DNA from: Alloalcanivorax venustensis ISO4
Lineage (GTDB): Bacteria; Pseudomonadota; Gammaproteobacteria; Pseudomonadales; Alcanivoracaceae
Direction of reading: 5' to 3'
Length of the DNA: 64,000 bases
Assembly (NCBI RefSeq): GCF_015356855.1
Contig: NZ_ARXR01000012.1
Location: forward strand, 1 to 64,000
In this document: positions 63,496 to 64,000 of the stretch, piece by piece
Position numbering within the stretch: the first letter of the stretch is position 1
Layout of the letters: every line of letters starts with the position of its first letter
Notes under the pieces: model-generated
Told to the model about the DNA's origin: nothing
Seen by the model: the letters and a program-made list of their open reading frames with translations, nothing else
Database searches by the model: none
Translations under genes and position numbers: made by a program

Positions 63496-64000
63496 ATGCT
63501 GAAAGTATCGAATCACTCCGTGGCCTACGGCCAGAGCACCATCATCCGCGGCCTGAATCTGGACGTGAACGACAACGAGATCGTCGCGGTGGTGGGGCGC
63601 AACGGCATGGGCAAGACCACGCTGATGAAATCCCTGATCGGCATGACCCCCAGCCGTGCCGGCAGCGTGTCCCTGAACCACACCGACCTCAGCGCCATGA
63701 AAAGCTTTCAGCGGGTGCGCGCCGGGCTCGGTTTCGTGCCCCAGGGGCGAATGATTTTTCCCGCCCTCACGGTGCGCGAAAACATCGAGACCGGCCTGGC
63801 GGCGGTGGGCGAAAAGAAGGTGCCACGCGATCTCTATGAATTGTTTCCGGTGCTGGAAGAAATGCAGCACCGGCGCGGCGGCAACCTGTCCGGCGGTCAG
63901 CAGCAGCAACTGGCGATCGCGCGGGCACTGGCCACGCGCCCCAAGGTGCTGCTGCTGGACGAGCCCACCGAAGGCATCCAGCCCTCCATCATCCAGGAGA
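63496..64000 (+). CDS. urtE: Urea ABC transporter ATP-binding protein UrtE (3' end outside window)
   Basis: 168 codons visible, cut by the window edge. Walker A VGRNGMGKTTLMK, FVPQGRMIFPALTVREN (Q-loop), NLSGGQQQQLAIARAL and Walker B LLLDEPTEGIQPS. LivF-like second ATPase of the transporter. A urease cluster often follows urt genes, but none is visible here. Confidence 0.94.
   Translation, partial: MLKVSNHSVAYGQSTIIRGLNLDVNDNEIVAVVGRNGMGKTTLMKSLIGMTPSRAGSVSLNHTDLSAMKSFQRVRAGLGFVPQGRMIFPALTVRENIETGLAAVGEKKVPRDLYELFPVLEEMQHRRGGNLSGGQQQQLAIARALATRPKVLLLDEPTEGIQPSIIQE

Noticed and set aside
1-64000. tRNA, rRNA, prophage or insertion sequence
   Set aside because: I saw no cloverleaf CCA-ending genes, rRNA stretches, integrase/transposase motifs or att-like direct repeats; a covariance search could still find small RNAs.

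Overview
The window is about 64 kb of GC-rich (roughly two-thirds G+C by eye), densely coded bacterial chromosome. The organism is a gammaproteobacterium, probably a marine aerobe of the Alcanivorax/Oceanospirillales type and related to Pseudomonas. This rests on gene order: trpGDC-vfr-osmC-speD-coq7 and dsbD/aroQ-accB-accC-prmA-DUF3426-dusB-fis-purH-purD-retS both match orders I know from Pseudomonas. The species call is inference, since no database could be searched. I see no tRNA, rRNA, CRISPR array, prophage or complete insertion sequence, and no gap between genes longer than 300 bases. Layout, left to right. 1-4392: the end of an NlpC/P60 peptidase, an HxlR repressor divergent from an Old Yellow Enzyme reductase around a nested palindrome, an Asp-nucleophile alpha/beta hydrolase and an MFS transporter. 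4561-11187: one tightly overlapping respiratory operon, cyoABCD (bo3-type quinol oxidase), SURF1, and a redox two-component pair of the RegB/RegA type. 11377-19235: a PNPOx-like flavoprotein; a trp leader/attenuator followed by trpEGDC; vfr; osmC-like; speD; coq7. Three copies of an undescribed-looking palindromic repeat (heptamer arrays flanking a GC hairpin) sit here, each between convergent genes. 19316-35083: an AraC regulator, the hybrid sensor retS, a double cNMP-binding/rhodanese protein, purD, purH, fis, dusB, a DUF3426 protein, prmA, accC, accB, aroQ and dsbD. 35340-39269: a DUF2333 protein, cmoA, and a PF10118 ferritin-like protein divergent from an AraC regulator. 39291-43504: a five-gene overlapping operon (thermostable-hemolysin-family GNAT-like protein, AMP-forming acyl ligase, haem-oxygenase-like di-iron oxidase, short-chain dehydrogenase, exported TPR protein). 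It looks like an uncharacterised small-molecule pathway and is the best candidate for a new system. 43662-54801: ppa, upp-uraA (with a Pseudomonas-like REP at its end), a LOG-family protein, DUF2459, an EamA transporter, an iron module (TonB receptor, PepSY protein, small membrane protein, Fur-like site), an AT-richer RDD-family gene, a pyrophosphate-type phosphofructokinase and an unknown membrane protein. 54806-64000: a LuxR-type response regulator and a giant sensor kinase whose input domain is an NCS1 nucleobase-type permease, divergent from the urea ABC transporter urtABCDE (urtE cut by the window edge). How the genes work together: the left third joins quinol oxidation to its own redox sensing and to Trp synthesis under translational attenuation. 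The centre is a housekeeping block (fatty-acid initiation, purines, shikimate, tRNA and protein modification) ending in a virulence/biofilm-type sensor. The right end is nitrogen scavenging (uracil, urea) with a transporter-shaped sensor.
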